DNA of 53,880 nucleotides from Clostridium sp. Marseille-P2415 (GTDB lineage Bacteria; Bacillota; Clostridia; Lachnospirales; Lachnospiraceae). Below are positions 17,122-24,558 of the stretch, piece after piece. Position 1 is the stretch's first letter. The number at the start of each line of letters is the position of its first letter. The notes beneath the pieces were generated by a model. The model saw only the letters and a program-made list of their open reading frames with translations, was not told the origin of the DNA and did no database searches. A program made the translations under genes and the position numbers. The stretch spans positions 2,097,567 through 2,151,446 of the forward strand of contig NZ_LT732526.1 of NCBI RefSeq assembly GCF_900155545.1, written 5' to 3'.

Positions 17122-17223
17122 GGTTATTACTTAAAAACAATAGCCTGTTATAATTTATTCCTATCGGAGAAGAAATTTATTTCACAGGTTGAATACCTAT
17201 TCAGCCTATGATAAGATAGGAAT
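17122..17223. promoter_or_regulatory. divergent control region between the trans-sulfuration operon and the Rrf2 gene
   Basis: Holds three dyads. GGTTATT..AATAGCC spans 17122-17145 (one mismatch, 10-nt gap) and resembles the LysR-type site found upstream of the O-acetylhomoserine sulfhydrylase gene. ATTCCTATC (17157-17165) and its exact complement GATAGGAAT (17215-17223) form a widely spaced inverted repeat. Inside it CCTAT (17196-17200) and ATAGG (17216-17220) form a closer one. Rrf2/CymR-type repressors bind dyads containing GGAAT-like halves, so autoregulation and control of sulfur genes are likely. A TATAAT lies at 17149-17154. Confidence 0.5.
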
Positions 17224-17257
17224 TGATACATCAAATTATATAGTAAGGTGGTATACC

Positions 17258-17689
17258 ATGAAAATATCAACACGCGGCCGTTATTCCCTCCGGATGATGA
17301 TTGATTTAGCCGAGCATTATAACGACGATTTCATCGCTTTAAAGGATATTTCAGAAAGGCAGGATATTTCAAAAAAATATCTGGAACAGATCGTTCCGTT
17401 CTTAAACCGCAGCAATCTGCTGATCACCTACCGCGGCCACATGGGCGGTTATAAACTGGCAAAGCATCCTTCCAAGATAACCATAGGAGATATTTTACTG
17501 AGTTCAGAGGGAAGCTTAAGCCCGGTCAGCTGCATGGACAACGATCCCAATCTCTGCCCGCGAAAGGATGACTGCCTGACCCTTCCCATCTGGCAGGGCC
17601 TGTCTGAGGTCATCGAAAATTATTTAAACAGCATTACCCTGCAGGATATTCTGGACAGCCGCCTGGATTCTCCCGAATATTACATTTAA
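17258..17689 (+). CDS. Rrf2-family transcriptional regulator (CymR/IscR-like)
   Basis: 143 residues; ATG 17258 follows AAGGTGG by 6 nt. The N-terminal winged helix starts MKISTRGRYSLRMM, the recognition-helix area is ISKKYLEQIVPFL, and the wing RGHMGGYKLAK follows. Three cysteines occur late (C-x7-C-x5-C in CMDNDPNLCPRKDDC), close to the iron-sulfur ligand spacing of IscR, so the protein may bind a cluster. CymR-type members instead act with CysK as cysteine sensors. Either way the neighbours (cysK, two C-S enzymes) point to control of cysteine metabolism. Confidence 0.88.
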   Translation: MKISTRGRYSLRMMIDLAEHYNDDFIALKDISERQDISKKYLEQIVPFLNRSNLLITYRGHMGGYKLAKHPSKITIGDILLSSEGSLSPVSCMDNDPNLCPRKDDCLTLPIWQGLSEVIENYLNSITLQDILDSRLDSPEYYI

Positions 17690-17693
17690 TCAA

Positions 17694-18602
17694 TCATAGC
17701 ACCTGTTCCTCGTATTTTTTTAATTCTGCTATATATTTTTCACCAAGGATACTTAAGGGCATTTTCCTCTTCTTAATATAACCGATCCTCATTTTATCAC
17801 TGGTATCCAGAGGAATTGCCCTGTATTCATTACCGTTTAAATCTTCGCAGATGATTCCGGAGCACAGCGTATACCCATTCAGTCCGACCATGAGATTTAA
17901 GAGCGTAGCCCTGTCATCCGCCTTTATGATCTGCTTATATTCATAGGTGCTGAATACTTCCTCTGCCAGATAAAAGGAGTTGTTGGTTCCCTGTTCAAAC
18001 GACAGGCAGGGATAATTTTTCAAATCTTCAAAACCGATCCGCTTTTTCTCTGCCAAGGGATTTCCTTTCCACAAATACACATAGATCCCGCACTGGAATA
18101 ATTCAATAAACTCCAGTTCATTTTCAAGAATAATTTTCCGGATCGCCTTCTGATTAAAATCATTCAGATACAGGATGCCCAATTCGCTTTTCTGGTTTCT
18201 CACATTTTCAATCACTTCATAGGTCCTGGTCTCATGGACCGCAAATTCATAATCATCCATCCCGAATTCCTTTGCCATATGAATAAATGCCTGGACTGCA
18301 AAGGTGTAGTGCTGCATGGATACACTGAATTTCTTTTTGAACTGTTCTTTTTTTACGAACCGTTCTTCCATCAGCCGGTACTGCTCTAACATCTGTCTGG
18401 CATATCCCAGGAATTCTTCTCCCTCCGGTGTGATCACGATTCCCCGGTTCGAACGCAAAAATATCTGCAAACCGATTTCCTGTTCCAGATCCCGAATGGT
18501 ACTGGATAAACTGGGCTGCGTGATAAACAGCTCGGAAGCCGCTTTGTTCATGGATTTTTGATTTGCAATGCATATGGCATAGCGTAACTGTTGTAACGTC
18601 AT
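17694..18602 (-). CDS. LysR-type transcriptional regulator
   Basis: 302 residues. The N-terminal helix-turn-helix opens with MTLQQLRYAICIA, and ASELFITQPSLSSTIRDLE is the canonical LTTR recognition region. A two-lobe periplasmic-binding-protein-like effector domain fills residues ~90-300. The gene lies between two sulfur enzyme clusters and 108 nt downstream of the stop of the O-acetylhomoserine sulfhydrylase gene. A LysR-type palindrome upstream of that gene (20119-20141) is a plausible target. O-acetylserine-like effectors are typical for sulfur LTTRs, but the ligand is not readable here. Confidence 0.9.
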   Translation of the reverse strand: MTLQQLRYAICIANQKSMNKAASELFITQPSLSSTIRDLEQEIGLQIFLRSNRGIVITPEGEEFLGYARQMLEQYRLMEERFVKKEQFKKKFSVSMQHYTFAVQAFIHMAKEFGMDDYEFAVHETRTYEVIENVRNQKSELGILYLNDFNQKAIRKIILENELEFIELFQCGIYVYLWKGNPLAEKKRIGFEDLKNYPCLSFEQGTNNSFYLAEEVFSTYEYKQIIKADDRATLLNLMVGLNGYTLCSGIICEDLNGNEYRAIPLDTSDKMRIGYIKKRKMPLSILGEKYIAELKKYEEQVL

Positions 18603-18709
18603 ATTTTCCTCCTTCGGCTGGGCTCTCCTGACGACGAATAGCTGCCATAAGAATTATGGCAGCCCGTTTCTGGTTATGTAATAAAATATCTTATGGAACG
18701 GCGGTCCGT

Positions 18710-20017
18710 TTACTTCACTGCCTTAAATGCCTCGTCCAGATCTTCTATGATATCATCTGCATTTTCGGTTCCTATGGATAACCGGATGGTATTCGGCTTG
18801 ATTCTGGAGCCTGTTAATTCTTCCTCTGTCATCTGGGAATGGGTAGTTGACGCCGGATGAATGACCAGGGATTTAACGTCCGCAACATTGGCTAACAGGG
18901 AAAATAACTCCAGCTGATCAATGAAATCCTTTGCCTTCTGGGCATCTCCCTTGATCTCAAAGGTAAAGATAGAGCCGCCGCCGTTGGGGAAATATTTGCT
19001 GTATAACGCCTGCTGTTCGGGATCCCCGGATATGGAAGGATGATGAACCGTCTCAACCTGCGGGTGGTTTTTCAAATAATCTACAACCTTCAACGCGTTT
19101 TCTACATGCCGTTCTACTCGAAGGGACAAGGTTTCCAAGCCCTGCAGGAAGAAAAATGCGTGAAATGGGGATAAGGTAGCGCCAGTATCGCGAAGTAAAA
19201 TCGCACGGATTTTTGTTACATAAGCCGCTGCTCCTACTGCCTTCGTAAAGCTGATCCCATGATAGCTTGGATTTGGCTCTGTCAGGGAGGGGAATTTGCC
19301 GGAAGCTTCCCAATCAAATTTACCGCTGTCTACGATAACGCCGCCGATGGTTGTTCCATGACCTCCGATAAACTTTGTTGCCGAGTGTACAACAATATCC
19401 GCTCCATATTCGATCGGTCTTACCAGATAAGGGGTTGCAAAGGTATTATCAACAATTAAAGGAATTTTATGTGCATGGGCAATGTCCGCAATCTTTTCTA
19501 TATCAACCACATCGGAATTGGGATTGCCCAGGGTCTCAATAAAGACCAGCTTCGTATTATCCTGAATGGCATGTTCCAGCTCTTCATAATCAAAGGGGTC
19601 TACAAAGGTTGTTTCTATGCCATACTCAGGCAGCGTATGCTCTAATAAGTTGTAGGTACCTCCATAGATATTCTTGGCGGCAACTACATGATCTCCGTTT
19701 TTTGCTAAATTTTCAATGGAATATGTAACCGCTGCCGCGCCGGAAGCAACTGCAAGGGCAGCTTCCCCGCCTTCCAGGGCTGCTATTCTCTGCTCAAAAA
19801 CCCCCTGAGTAGGATTTGTCAGCCTTCCATAAATATTGCCGGCATCTGACAGCCCAAATCTTGCTGCTGCATGGTCACTGTTATGAAATACATAGGAAGA
19901 AGTCTGATAAATCGGAACTGCTCTTGCATCGGTAACGGAATCTGCCTGTTCCTGCCCAACGTGTAACTGTAATGTTTCAAATTTGAGATTTCTTTCTGCT
20001 CTTGTCTTCTTAGCCAT
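18710..20017 (-). CDS. metY: O-acetylhomoserine sulfhydrylase
   Basis: 435 residues, longer than cystathionine synthases and typical for MetY. Motifs: FETLQLHVGQEQ at the N terminus, YGRLTNPTQGVFEQR, EGGEAALAVASGAAA, VDNTFATPYLVRP, VVHSATKFIGGHGT (PLP Lys) and the inserted segment SLTEPNPSYHGISF that marks this subfamily. The C-terminal LVIHPASTTHSQMT is also characteristic. It makes homocysteine directly from O-acetylhomoserine and sulfide. Likely activated or repressed through the palindrome at 20119. Confidence 0.93.
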   Translation of the reverse strand: MAKKTRAERNLKFETLQLHVGQEQADSVTDARAVPIYQTSSYVFHNSDHAAARFGLSDAGNIYGRLTNPTQGVFEQRIAALEGGEAALAVASGAAAVTYSIENLAKNGDHVVAAKNIYGGTYNLLEHTLPEYGIETTFVDPFDYEELEHAIQDNTKLVFIETLGNPNSDVVDIEKIADIAHAHKIPLIVDNTFATPYLVRPIEYGADIVVHSATKFIGGHGTTIGGVIVDSGKFDWEASGKFPSLTEPNPSYHGISFTKAVGAAAYVTKIRAILLRDTGATLSPFHAFFFLQGLETLSLRVERHVENALKVVDYLKNHPQVETVHHPSISGDPEQQALYSKYFPNGGGSIFTFEIKGDAQKAKDFIDQLELFSLLANVADVKSLVIHPASTTHSQMTEEELTGSRIKPNTIRLSIGTENADDIIEDLDEAFKAVK

Positions 20018-20118
20018 TTTAATTTCCTCCTGCTTTATATACTTGTCTGTTTCATCTCTGCTTAGTTCGTATTATACCTTGTTTCCAAACGAAGTGTTAA
20101 TATTTATAAGTATTACCC

Positions 20119-20141
20119 GGTTATAGGAAAAATCTATAACC
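20119..20141 (-). promoter_or_regulatory. LysR-type operator upstream of metY
   Basis: GGTTATAG-N7-CTATAACC, a perfect 8-bp inverted repeat containing the T-N11-A core of LysR-family sites, about 100 nt upstream of the metY start codon. The LysR gene at 17694-18602 is the nearest candidate regulator. Confidence 0.6.
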
Positions 20142-20286
20142 AACTCTTCAACCAAGGGACGGCATTTTTTCCATTATACAACACTCTCCGGCTGATTACA
20201 CTAATTTTTTGATTCCCTGCTTATCCATCATATATTCCCGGCTCGTGAATATATATATTAAAAAATAATATATAGGAAATCAGCCT

Positions 20287-20925
20287 ATGAATGAACATTA
20301 TCCATTTGTGAACCCGCCGCTTCCATATGCATATGACTCACTTGAACCTTATATTGATACACAAACAATGTATGTGCACCATGACAGACTCGTACAAAGA
20401 TACGTGTTGAATCTTAATGATCTTTTGAAAGACTATCCGGAACTGCAAAATTTGTCTTTGGAAGAGATGCTTACAAACCCGGAAAGCCTTCCGGAAGAGA
20501 TACGCCAGGGCATCATAAATAATGGTGGAGGACTTTACAATCACATCATATATTTTGGCGGCATGACAAATTCCCTGACACGTTCCCAGGCAGAGGCATT
20601 GTATCCGGCCATAGTACGGGATTTCGGCACGGTGGAACATTTTTTTGATGAATTTAAAAGATATGCATTGACTATATTCGGATCCGGATATGCCTGGCTG
20701 GTCATGGACCAGAACGGCTTGCTCAGCATCCGAACAACACCGAATCAGAATACGCCCATCACAGATAATTTTTGTGTTGTTGCCGGCGTTGACGTGTGGG
20801 AACACGCATATTTTTTAAAGCGCTTTAATGACCGGGCCGCCTACCTTGAGGACTGGTTCCACGTCGTAAGCTGGGAACAGGCAGACGAGCGTTATAGAAA
20901 TTGTCTCACTGCAATAAATGCCTGA
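20287..20925 (+). CDS. Fe/Mn superoxide dismutase family protein
   Basis: 212 residues. The four metal ligands of the family can be placed: His31 in YVHHDRLVQRYV, His86 in LYNHIIYF, and Asp169 and His173 in GVDVWEHAYF. FGSGYAWLVMD is the usual C-terminal-domain strand. Two classical features differ: the HHxxHHxxYV helix has only the first pair, and the HxxFW segment reads HIIYF. The ribosome binding site is weak (AGGAAA, ~10 nt before the ATG). Either a cytoplasmic SOD or, as in some Clostridia, a SOD-like spore or surface protein. Confidence 0.85.
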   Translation: MNEHYPFVNPPLPYAYDSLEPYIDTQTMYVHHDRLVQRYVLNLNDLLKDYPELQNLSLEEMLTNPESLPEEIRQGIINNGGGLYNHIIYFGGMTNSLTRSQAEALYPAIVRDFGTVEHFFDEFKRYALTIFGSGYAWLVMDQNGLLSIRTTPNQNTPITDNFCVVAGVDVWEHAYFLKRFNDRAAYLEDWFHVVSWEQADERYRNCLTAINA

Positions 20926-20956
20926 GCACTGACCTGCAAAAGCCATATAGGTGCGG

Positions 20957-21001
20957 ACCTCCAAACTGTTGTAAAACGGAATTACCAGGTTTGGAGGTTT
21001 T
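20957..21001 (+). terminator. terminator after the SOD-family gene
   Basis: ACCTCCAAAC pairs with GTTTGGAGGT across a 22-nt loop and is followed by TTT, 31 nt after the SOD stop. Confidence 0.7.
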
Positions 21002-21059
21002 GCTGCAGCTATAAAAGCAAACATATATATTAAACTATAAAACATTTTAAGGAGCTCCT

Positions 21060-21575
21060 ATGATACTTGCAAATCAACAAATAGAGGTAATCTGCCCAAC
21101 CGAAGCAATCGTTCCTACCGAAATAAGTCAGGTAACCGATTCAAGAGGACAGCAATATACTCTGTCCCAATTATCAGACTATGCAGGTAATTTCAGTGCA
21201 CAGTTATCTCAAAAACCATTAGAAATGCAGTTTCCGTCAAGTGGACCGCCTCCCTTATTTCAAGACTGGTCAGGCCTTGCAAATGATCATGATGAACCTC
21301 AGCATTGGACAGTTCCTGTAGACGGTAACACTGAAACAGAACTTACGGCACCATGCTTATTAAATAACTGGATTCATATAGGTATCTATATCGATCCTTC
21401 ACTTCCTGCTATTTCGTTACCTTTTTACATGACGGCAATTAGTTCTGTTGGGGTTATCGGATATATATGGAGTACCGTATATTTTCCTATTCCCTCCCCA
21501 GTTCCTCCATTCCCTGTCCCATTTCCAATCTCTGTTTTTATTCCATTGTCAGTAATGACAGGTATATTATGTTAA
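21060..21575 (+). CDS. unknown protein (171 aa) with proline-rich hydrophobic C terminus
   Basis: Good ribosome binding site (AAGGAGC) 7 nt before ATG 21060; terminators on both sides make it a single-gene unit. The first ~110 residues are polar, with WTVPVDGNTETELTAPC as a possible beta segment. The rest is hydrophobic with repeated Pro-Phe/Pro-Ile steps (FPIPSPVPPFPVPFPI) and ends in ILC. No family recognised. It could be a spore-coat, exosporium or membrane-associated protein; nothing in the sequence decides. Confidence 0.65.
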   Translation: MILANQQIEVICPTEAIVPTEISQVTDSRGQQYTLSQLSDYAGNFSAQLSQKPLEMQFPSSGPPPLFQDWSGLANDHDEPQHWTVPVDGNTETELTAPCLLNNWIHIGIYIDPSLPAISLPFYMTAISSVGVIGYIWSTVYFPIPSPVPPFPVPFPISVFIPLSVMTGILC

Positions 21576-21587
21576 TAATTTTTAACG

Positions 21588-21613
21588 GGAAGGTGTTTAT
21601 ACGCCTTCCTTTT
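21588..21613 (+). terminator. terminator of the 171-aa gene
   Basis: GGAAGGTG / CGCCTTCC stem with a 6-nt loop and a TTTT tail, 12 nt after the stop. Confidence 0.85.
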
Positions 21614-21674
21614 GCAGCCGTCAGCCTTATCCATCAGCGGATGTCTCCTGCGACCGTTGTAATCATCTAAGTTT

Positions 21675-21893
21675 TCAAAGTACTTCTGCATGGGATTCCT
21701 CCTCTGGTTTCAAGGGTACTGCCGGGTACTGTTCAATGAATCGTTCCAGATCAGATCCCCTTATCTTTTTAGAACCAAGCAATAAACACGGAAGCTGCCC
21801 TTGCTTTATCAAGGCATACACGGCATCAGTATTTGTTTTTAAGATTTTAGATACCTCTTTGACGGTATAAAGCGGTTCGTAAGTTTTTACCAT
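21675..21893 (-). CDS. excisionase-like small helix-turn-helix protein
   Basis: 72 residues from ATG 21893, with AAAGGAGGG 6 nt upstream; the longer frame is not supported. YTVKEVSKILKTNTDAVYALIKQGQLPCL and KIRGSDLERFIEQY form the MerR-like winged helix of the HTH_17/excisionase family (helix 1-turn-helix 2, then wing). Last gene of a leftward small-gene operon under the 22450-22478 promoter; the setting is that of a prophage or integrative element early region. No integrase is present here. Confidence 0.8.
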   Translation of the reverse strand: MVKTYEPLYTVKEVSKILKTNTDAVYALIKQGQLPCLLLGSKKIRGSDLERFIEQYPAVPLKPEEESHAEVL

Positions 21894-22077
21894 CAGGCTC
21901 CCTCCTTTTGTAGTCTTTACATGGGTATCGTCTACTGCACTCCGGACAGCAGCTGCGGTAAGCACATGATTTGCATGAATATGTAATCATATCAGGCTTT
22001 CCCTCCATCAGTTCCGATTGAGCCTCAACCGCTATTGCTATCCAAACCATAGTGATACGCGGTTTCTTCTTTTCCAT
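21847..22077 (-). CDS. small cysteine-rich protein (76 aa), phage-like operon
   Basis: Overlaps the gene before it by 40 nt and the gene after it by 47 nt, as compact phage operons do. The C-terminal half has six cysteines in 22 residues (YSCKSCAYRSCCPECSRRYPC), a probable zinc-binding knuckle. The ribosome binding site is weak, so translation may depend on coupling. It is a real-gene candidate because the Cys pattern looks designed, but the long overlaps lower certainty. Confidence 0.5.
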   Translation of the reverse strand: MEKKKPRITMVWIAIAVEAQSELMEGKPDMITYSCKSCAYRSCCPECSRRYPCKDYKRREPDGKNLRTALYRQRGI

Positions 22078-22250
22078 CCCTCTCTTCCGTCCTCCTGATA
22101 CAATTCATTTTCCTTGGCCACTTCCAGCTTTAAAGCAAGTAACGTATTAGCGTCCCTTGTCAAAAGCCGGATACCAGTTAAGTCAAGCTGCTTCAGGACC
22201 GTAACCATGTTATTGATTTCCTGCTCTTTTTTCAGTTCCAAATTTAACAT
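22038..22250 (-). CDS. unknown small helical protein (70 aa), first gene of the phage-like leftward operon
   Basis: ATG 22250 has AGGTGAT just upstream and lies ~200 nt downstream of the leftward promoter. Predominantly helical and charged (ELKKEQEINNMVTVLKQLD), without a recognised motif. Likely an early regulatory or anti-repressor-type protein by position only. Confidence 0.6.
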   Translation of the reverse strand: MLNLELKKEQEINNMVTVLKQLDLTGIRLLTRDANTLLALKLEVAKENELYQEDGREGWKRRNRVSLWFG

Positions 22251-22449
22251 TTTATCACCTCGCTTTCTATTGCTATAATTTGTCATTCCTTCCTTTCGAT
22301 ACAGGCTCCTGCCAGAGCCGGGCACATAAGAAAGAGGATGATTTAGCGGCATACACACCACTTGAAGAAAATATATGGAGATATTTTTTCTTCCCCTCCG
22401 CCTCAGATATTTTCCTTCTCTATCTCTAACCTTATCACCACCCGGTTGT

Positions 22450-22478
22450 ATATTATCACGCCCAAATTGTTGAGTCAA
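22450..22478 (-). promoter_or_regulatory. leftward sigma-A promoter of the phage-like operon
   Basis: Minus strand TTGACT (22478-22473), 17-nt spacer, TAATAT (22455-22450). It faces the repressor promoter with the palindrome 22487-22501 between the two -35 boxes. The ~200-nt leader to ATG 22250 holds nothing recognisable. Confidence 0.75.
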
Positions 22479-22486
22479 GTATTTTT

Positions 22487-22501
22487 CACAACTTAGTTGT
22501 G
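22487..22501. promoter_or_regulatory. palindromic operator between divergent promoters
   Basis: CACAACTTAGTTGTG, a perfect 6-bp inverted repeat with a 3-bp centre. It lies 8 bp from each -35 box, so the adjacent Xre protein could repress both promoters or switch between them. A TTGT/ACAA half-site also occurs at 22468-22472. Confidence 0.7.
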
Positions 22502-22508
22502 CTTTTTA

Positions 22509-22537
22509 TTGACAATTGAAAATCCTCATGCTATATT
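22509..22537 (+). promoter_or_regulatory. sigma-A promoter of the Xre repressor gene
   Basis: TTGACA (22509-22514), 17-nt spacer, TATATT (22532-22537); start codon 22560 follows AGAAGGTG. Confidence 0.75.
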
Positions 22538-22559
22538 GATTTCAGAAAGAAGGTGTAGA

Positions 22560-22952
22560 ATGGGAGCAATTAATGAAAGAATAGGATTAGTCTTAAAAGA
22601 ACTAAATTTGACCAAGACAGAGGTTGCCAAGAAGTTAAAGGTTTCGCAACAATATATATCCAAACTTGTTGTAACAGGAAAACCAAGTGACAGACTTGTT
22701 GATGATATCTGTGAGAAATTCAATATTAGTGAAGAATGGCTCCGAACCGGAGAAGGTGAAATGTTTAAGCAACTGACAGAACAGCAGAAAGTAATGAAAT
22801 ATACTGCTATGCTCTTAAAAGATACTGATTCTGTTATTGCTGATGCAATAAAGAACTTTATTACTACTTATGAGCAGTTAGATGATGCAAGCAAAAAGGT
22901 TCTGAATGAAATAGCTTTAAAATATATGGCAAACCTGAAAAAAGACCAGTAA
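22560..22952 (+). CDS. Xre/cI-like repressor
   Basis: 130 residues from ATG 22560. A helix-turn-helix fills residues ~8-60 (LTKTEVAKKLKVSQQYISKLV). The segment ISEEWLRTGEGEMF, typical of phage and ICE repressors, follows, and a helical C terminus probably dimerises. Divergent from the small leftward operon across a promoter-operator region, the classical lysogeny-switch layout. No peptidase domain of the LexA type, so release would need a partner rather than self-cleavage. Confidence 0.88.
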   Translation: MGAINERIGLVLKELNLTKTEVAKKLKVSQQYISKLVVTGKPSDRLVDDICEKFNISEEWLRTGEGEMFKQLTEQQKVMKYTAMLLKDTDSVIADAIKNFITTYEQLDDASKKVLNEIALKYMANLKKDQ

Positions 22953-22962
22953 AATACTGGTC
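22944..22962. terminator. short bidirectional hairpin between convergent small genes
   Basis: GACCAGTA-AAA-TACTGGTC, perfect, overlapping the stop codon of the Xre gene and 9 nt from the stop of the leftward 48-aa gene. Confidence 0.65.
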
Positions 22963-22970
22963 AATTTCAC

Positions 22971-23117
22971 TTATGTAAGATAATTTCTAATGAATACCTC
23001 CAGTTCCTCTAACTGAATTAAAGTAGCAGAGCGTAGCATCTGAATAATCCTTATAATGTGCTGTTTTGTTTTGTTAGAGTCCTTACAATTTGCAGAGTGC
23101 TTTTTATCATTTGTCAT
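22971..23117 (-). CDS. unknown small protein (48 aa)
   Basis: ATG 23117 has AAGGAGA 6 nt upstream. Lys/Asn-rich start, then an amphipathic helix (IIRIIQMLRSATLIQLEELEVFI). Convergent with the Xre gene and probably part of the same small mobile cassette. No known family; could be an antirepressor or dimerisation partner. Confidence 0.55.
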   Translation of the reverse strand: MTNDKKHSANCKDSNKTKQHIIRIIQMLRSATLIQLEELEVFIRNYLT

Positions 23118-23394
23118 ATGTAAATCTCCTTCCCTTTTTTGTTGCCATGCTGCCACTCTATTATAAATAACGTTCGGTTCTGCCGAATATCACTGAATTT
23201 GGTGATACACCAAGCGCAAGGGAAGGGTTTTCAACGTTGCTTTTCCAGTATTTCACGTCTTATGGTCTTCGTCAGAAAGTCAATGACCCGACTCCCTCTT
23301 GTCCCCTTTTGGGGTCTAAGATAACGATGCTACAGAATTCACTTAATGTTATCACGGCTATCACTCGTAAGAACATGCGTCCGCCGGGCGTACT
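23118..23394. other. gene-free stretch, possible remnant of a mobile cassette
   Basis: No intact gene. On the minus strand a 31-codon open segment (about 23236-23331) reads LRPQKGTRGSRVIDFLTK and onward, between stops. It looks like protein but has no start signal, so a fossil is likely. Confidence 0.3.
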
Positions 23395-23426
23395 GAAAAA
23401 AGAGGGGCCGAAAAATCGACTCCTCT
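23395..23426 (-). terminator. terminator of the NifU-like/GGGtGRT operon
   Basis: Read leftward, AGAGGAGTCGA pairs with TCGGCCCCTCT (one A-C mismatch, one wobble) and a run of six T follows. It lies ~46 nt after the GGGtGRT stop. Confidence 0.7.
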
Positions 23427-23472
23427 TCCCTTTATCAAATAGTACTTTTCCCTGTAAAACCAAGGTTTTTCC

Positions 23473-24483
23473 TTAGAATTTACCTTCTTTTGCAGCTTCC
23501 TCGATGCCGACTGCCACAGCAACGGTAGCGCCGACCATGGGGTTGTTGCCCATACCGATAAGCCCCATCATTTCAACGTGAGCCGGAACGGAAGAAGAAC
23601 CCGCGAACTGGGCATCCGAGTGCATACGTCCCATTGTATCTGTCATACCATAGGAAGCAGGACCTGCTGCCATATTATCCGGGTGAAGGGTACGTCCTGT
23701 ACCGCCGCCGGAAGCTACGGAGAAGTATTTCCTGCCCTTTTCCGTACATTCCTTCTTATAGGTTCCTGCAACCGGATGCTGGAATCTGGTTGGATTGGTG
23801 GAGTTACCTGTGATGGAAACGTCAACGCCTTCCTTCCACATGATAGAAACGCCTTCTGTTACGTCGTTTGCACCATAGCAGTTAACCTTTGCTCTTAAAC
23901 CATCTGAGTAGGATTTTCTCCAAAGTTCCTTTACTTCGCCTGCGTAGTAATCCATCTCTGTTTCTACATATGTAAATCCGTTGATTCTGGAAATGATCTG
24001 AGCGGCATCCTTTCCTAAACCGTTTAAAATAACTCTTAATGGTTTCTGACGAACCTTGTTTGCCTTCTCAGCGATACCGATGGCACCTTCTGCTGCTGCA
24101 AAGGATTCATGACCTGCCAGGAAGCAGAAGCAGTCGGTCTCTTCTTCCAGCAACATCTTTCCTAAGTTGCCATGTCCCAGACCTACTTTACGCTGGTCAG
24201 CAACGGAACCCGGAATACAGAAAGCCTGAAGACCTTCCCCAATGGCTGCTGCCGCGTCTGCTGCTCTTCTGCAGCCTTTCTTGATCGCGATCGCTGCACC
24301 AACCGTATAAGCCCAACAGGCATTTTCAAAGCAGATCGGCTGAATCTTCTTAACCTGCTCGTATACATCCAGACCTGCATCTTTTGTAATCTTCTCAGCT
24401 TCTTCGATAGAAGCGATACCATAGCTGTTTAATACAGAATTGATTTTGTCAATTCTTCTCTCATATGATTCAAATAATGCCAT
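23473..24483 (-). CDS. GGGtGRT protein (partner of a NifU-like scaffold)
   Basis: 336 residues from ATG 24483, which has AAGGAGG 8 nt upstream. The name-giving motif SGGGTGRTLHPDN is at about residue 262; other conserved-looking blocks are CFENACWAYTVGAA, GLGHGNLGKML and MVGATVAVAVGIEEAA. Several cysteines (CFENAC, CRRAAD, CFCFLAGH, VNCYG) could serve metal or cluster chemistry. The family has no established biochemical role that I know of. Encoded 75 nt after a NifU-like protein in the same transcript, so a joint role in iron-sulfur or sulfur handling is inferred. Possibly cytoplasmic; no signal peptide. Confidence 0.88.
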   Translation of the reverse strand: MALFESYERRIDKINSVLNSYGIASIEEAEKITKDAGLDVYEQVKKIQPICFENACWAYTVGAAIAIKKGCRRAADAAAAIGEGLQAFCIPGSVADQRKVGLGHGNLGKMLLEEETDCFCFLAGHESFAAAEGAIGIAEKANKVRQKPLRVILNGLGKDAAQIISRINGFTYVETEMDYYAGEVKELWRKSYSDGLRAKVNCYGANDVTEGVSIMWKEGVDVSITGNSTNPTRFQHPVAGTYKKECTEKGRKYFSVASGGGTGRTLHPDNMAAGPASYGMTDTMGRMHSDAQFAGSSSVPAHVEMMGLIGMGNNPMVGATVAVAVGIEEAAKEGKF

Positions 24484-24558
24484 TCTCTTGTCCTCCTTAT
24501 TATTGGCCAAATATCTTCACTTTGATAACCGGATACCATCAGGCTTTTGCCGATCCGG

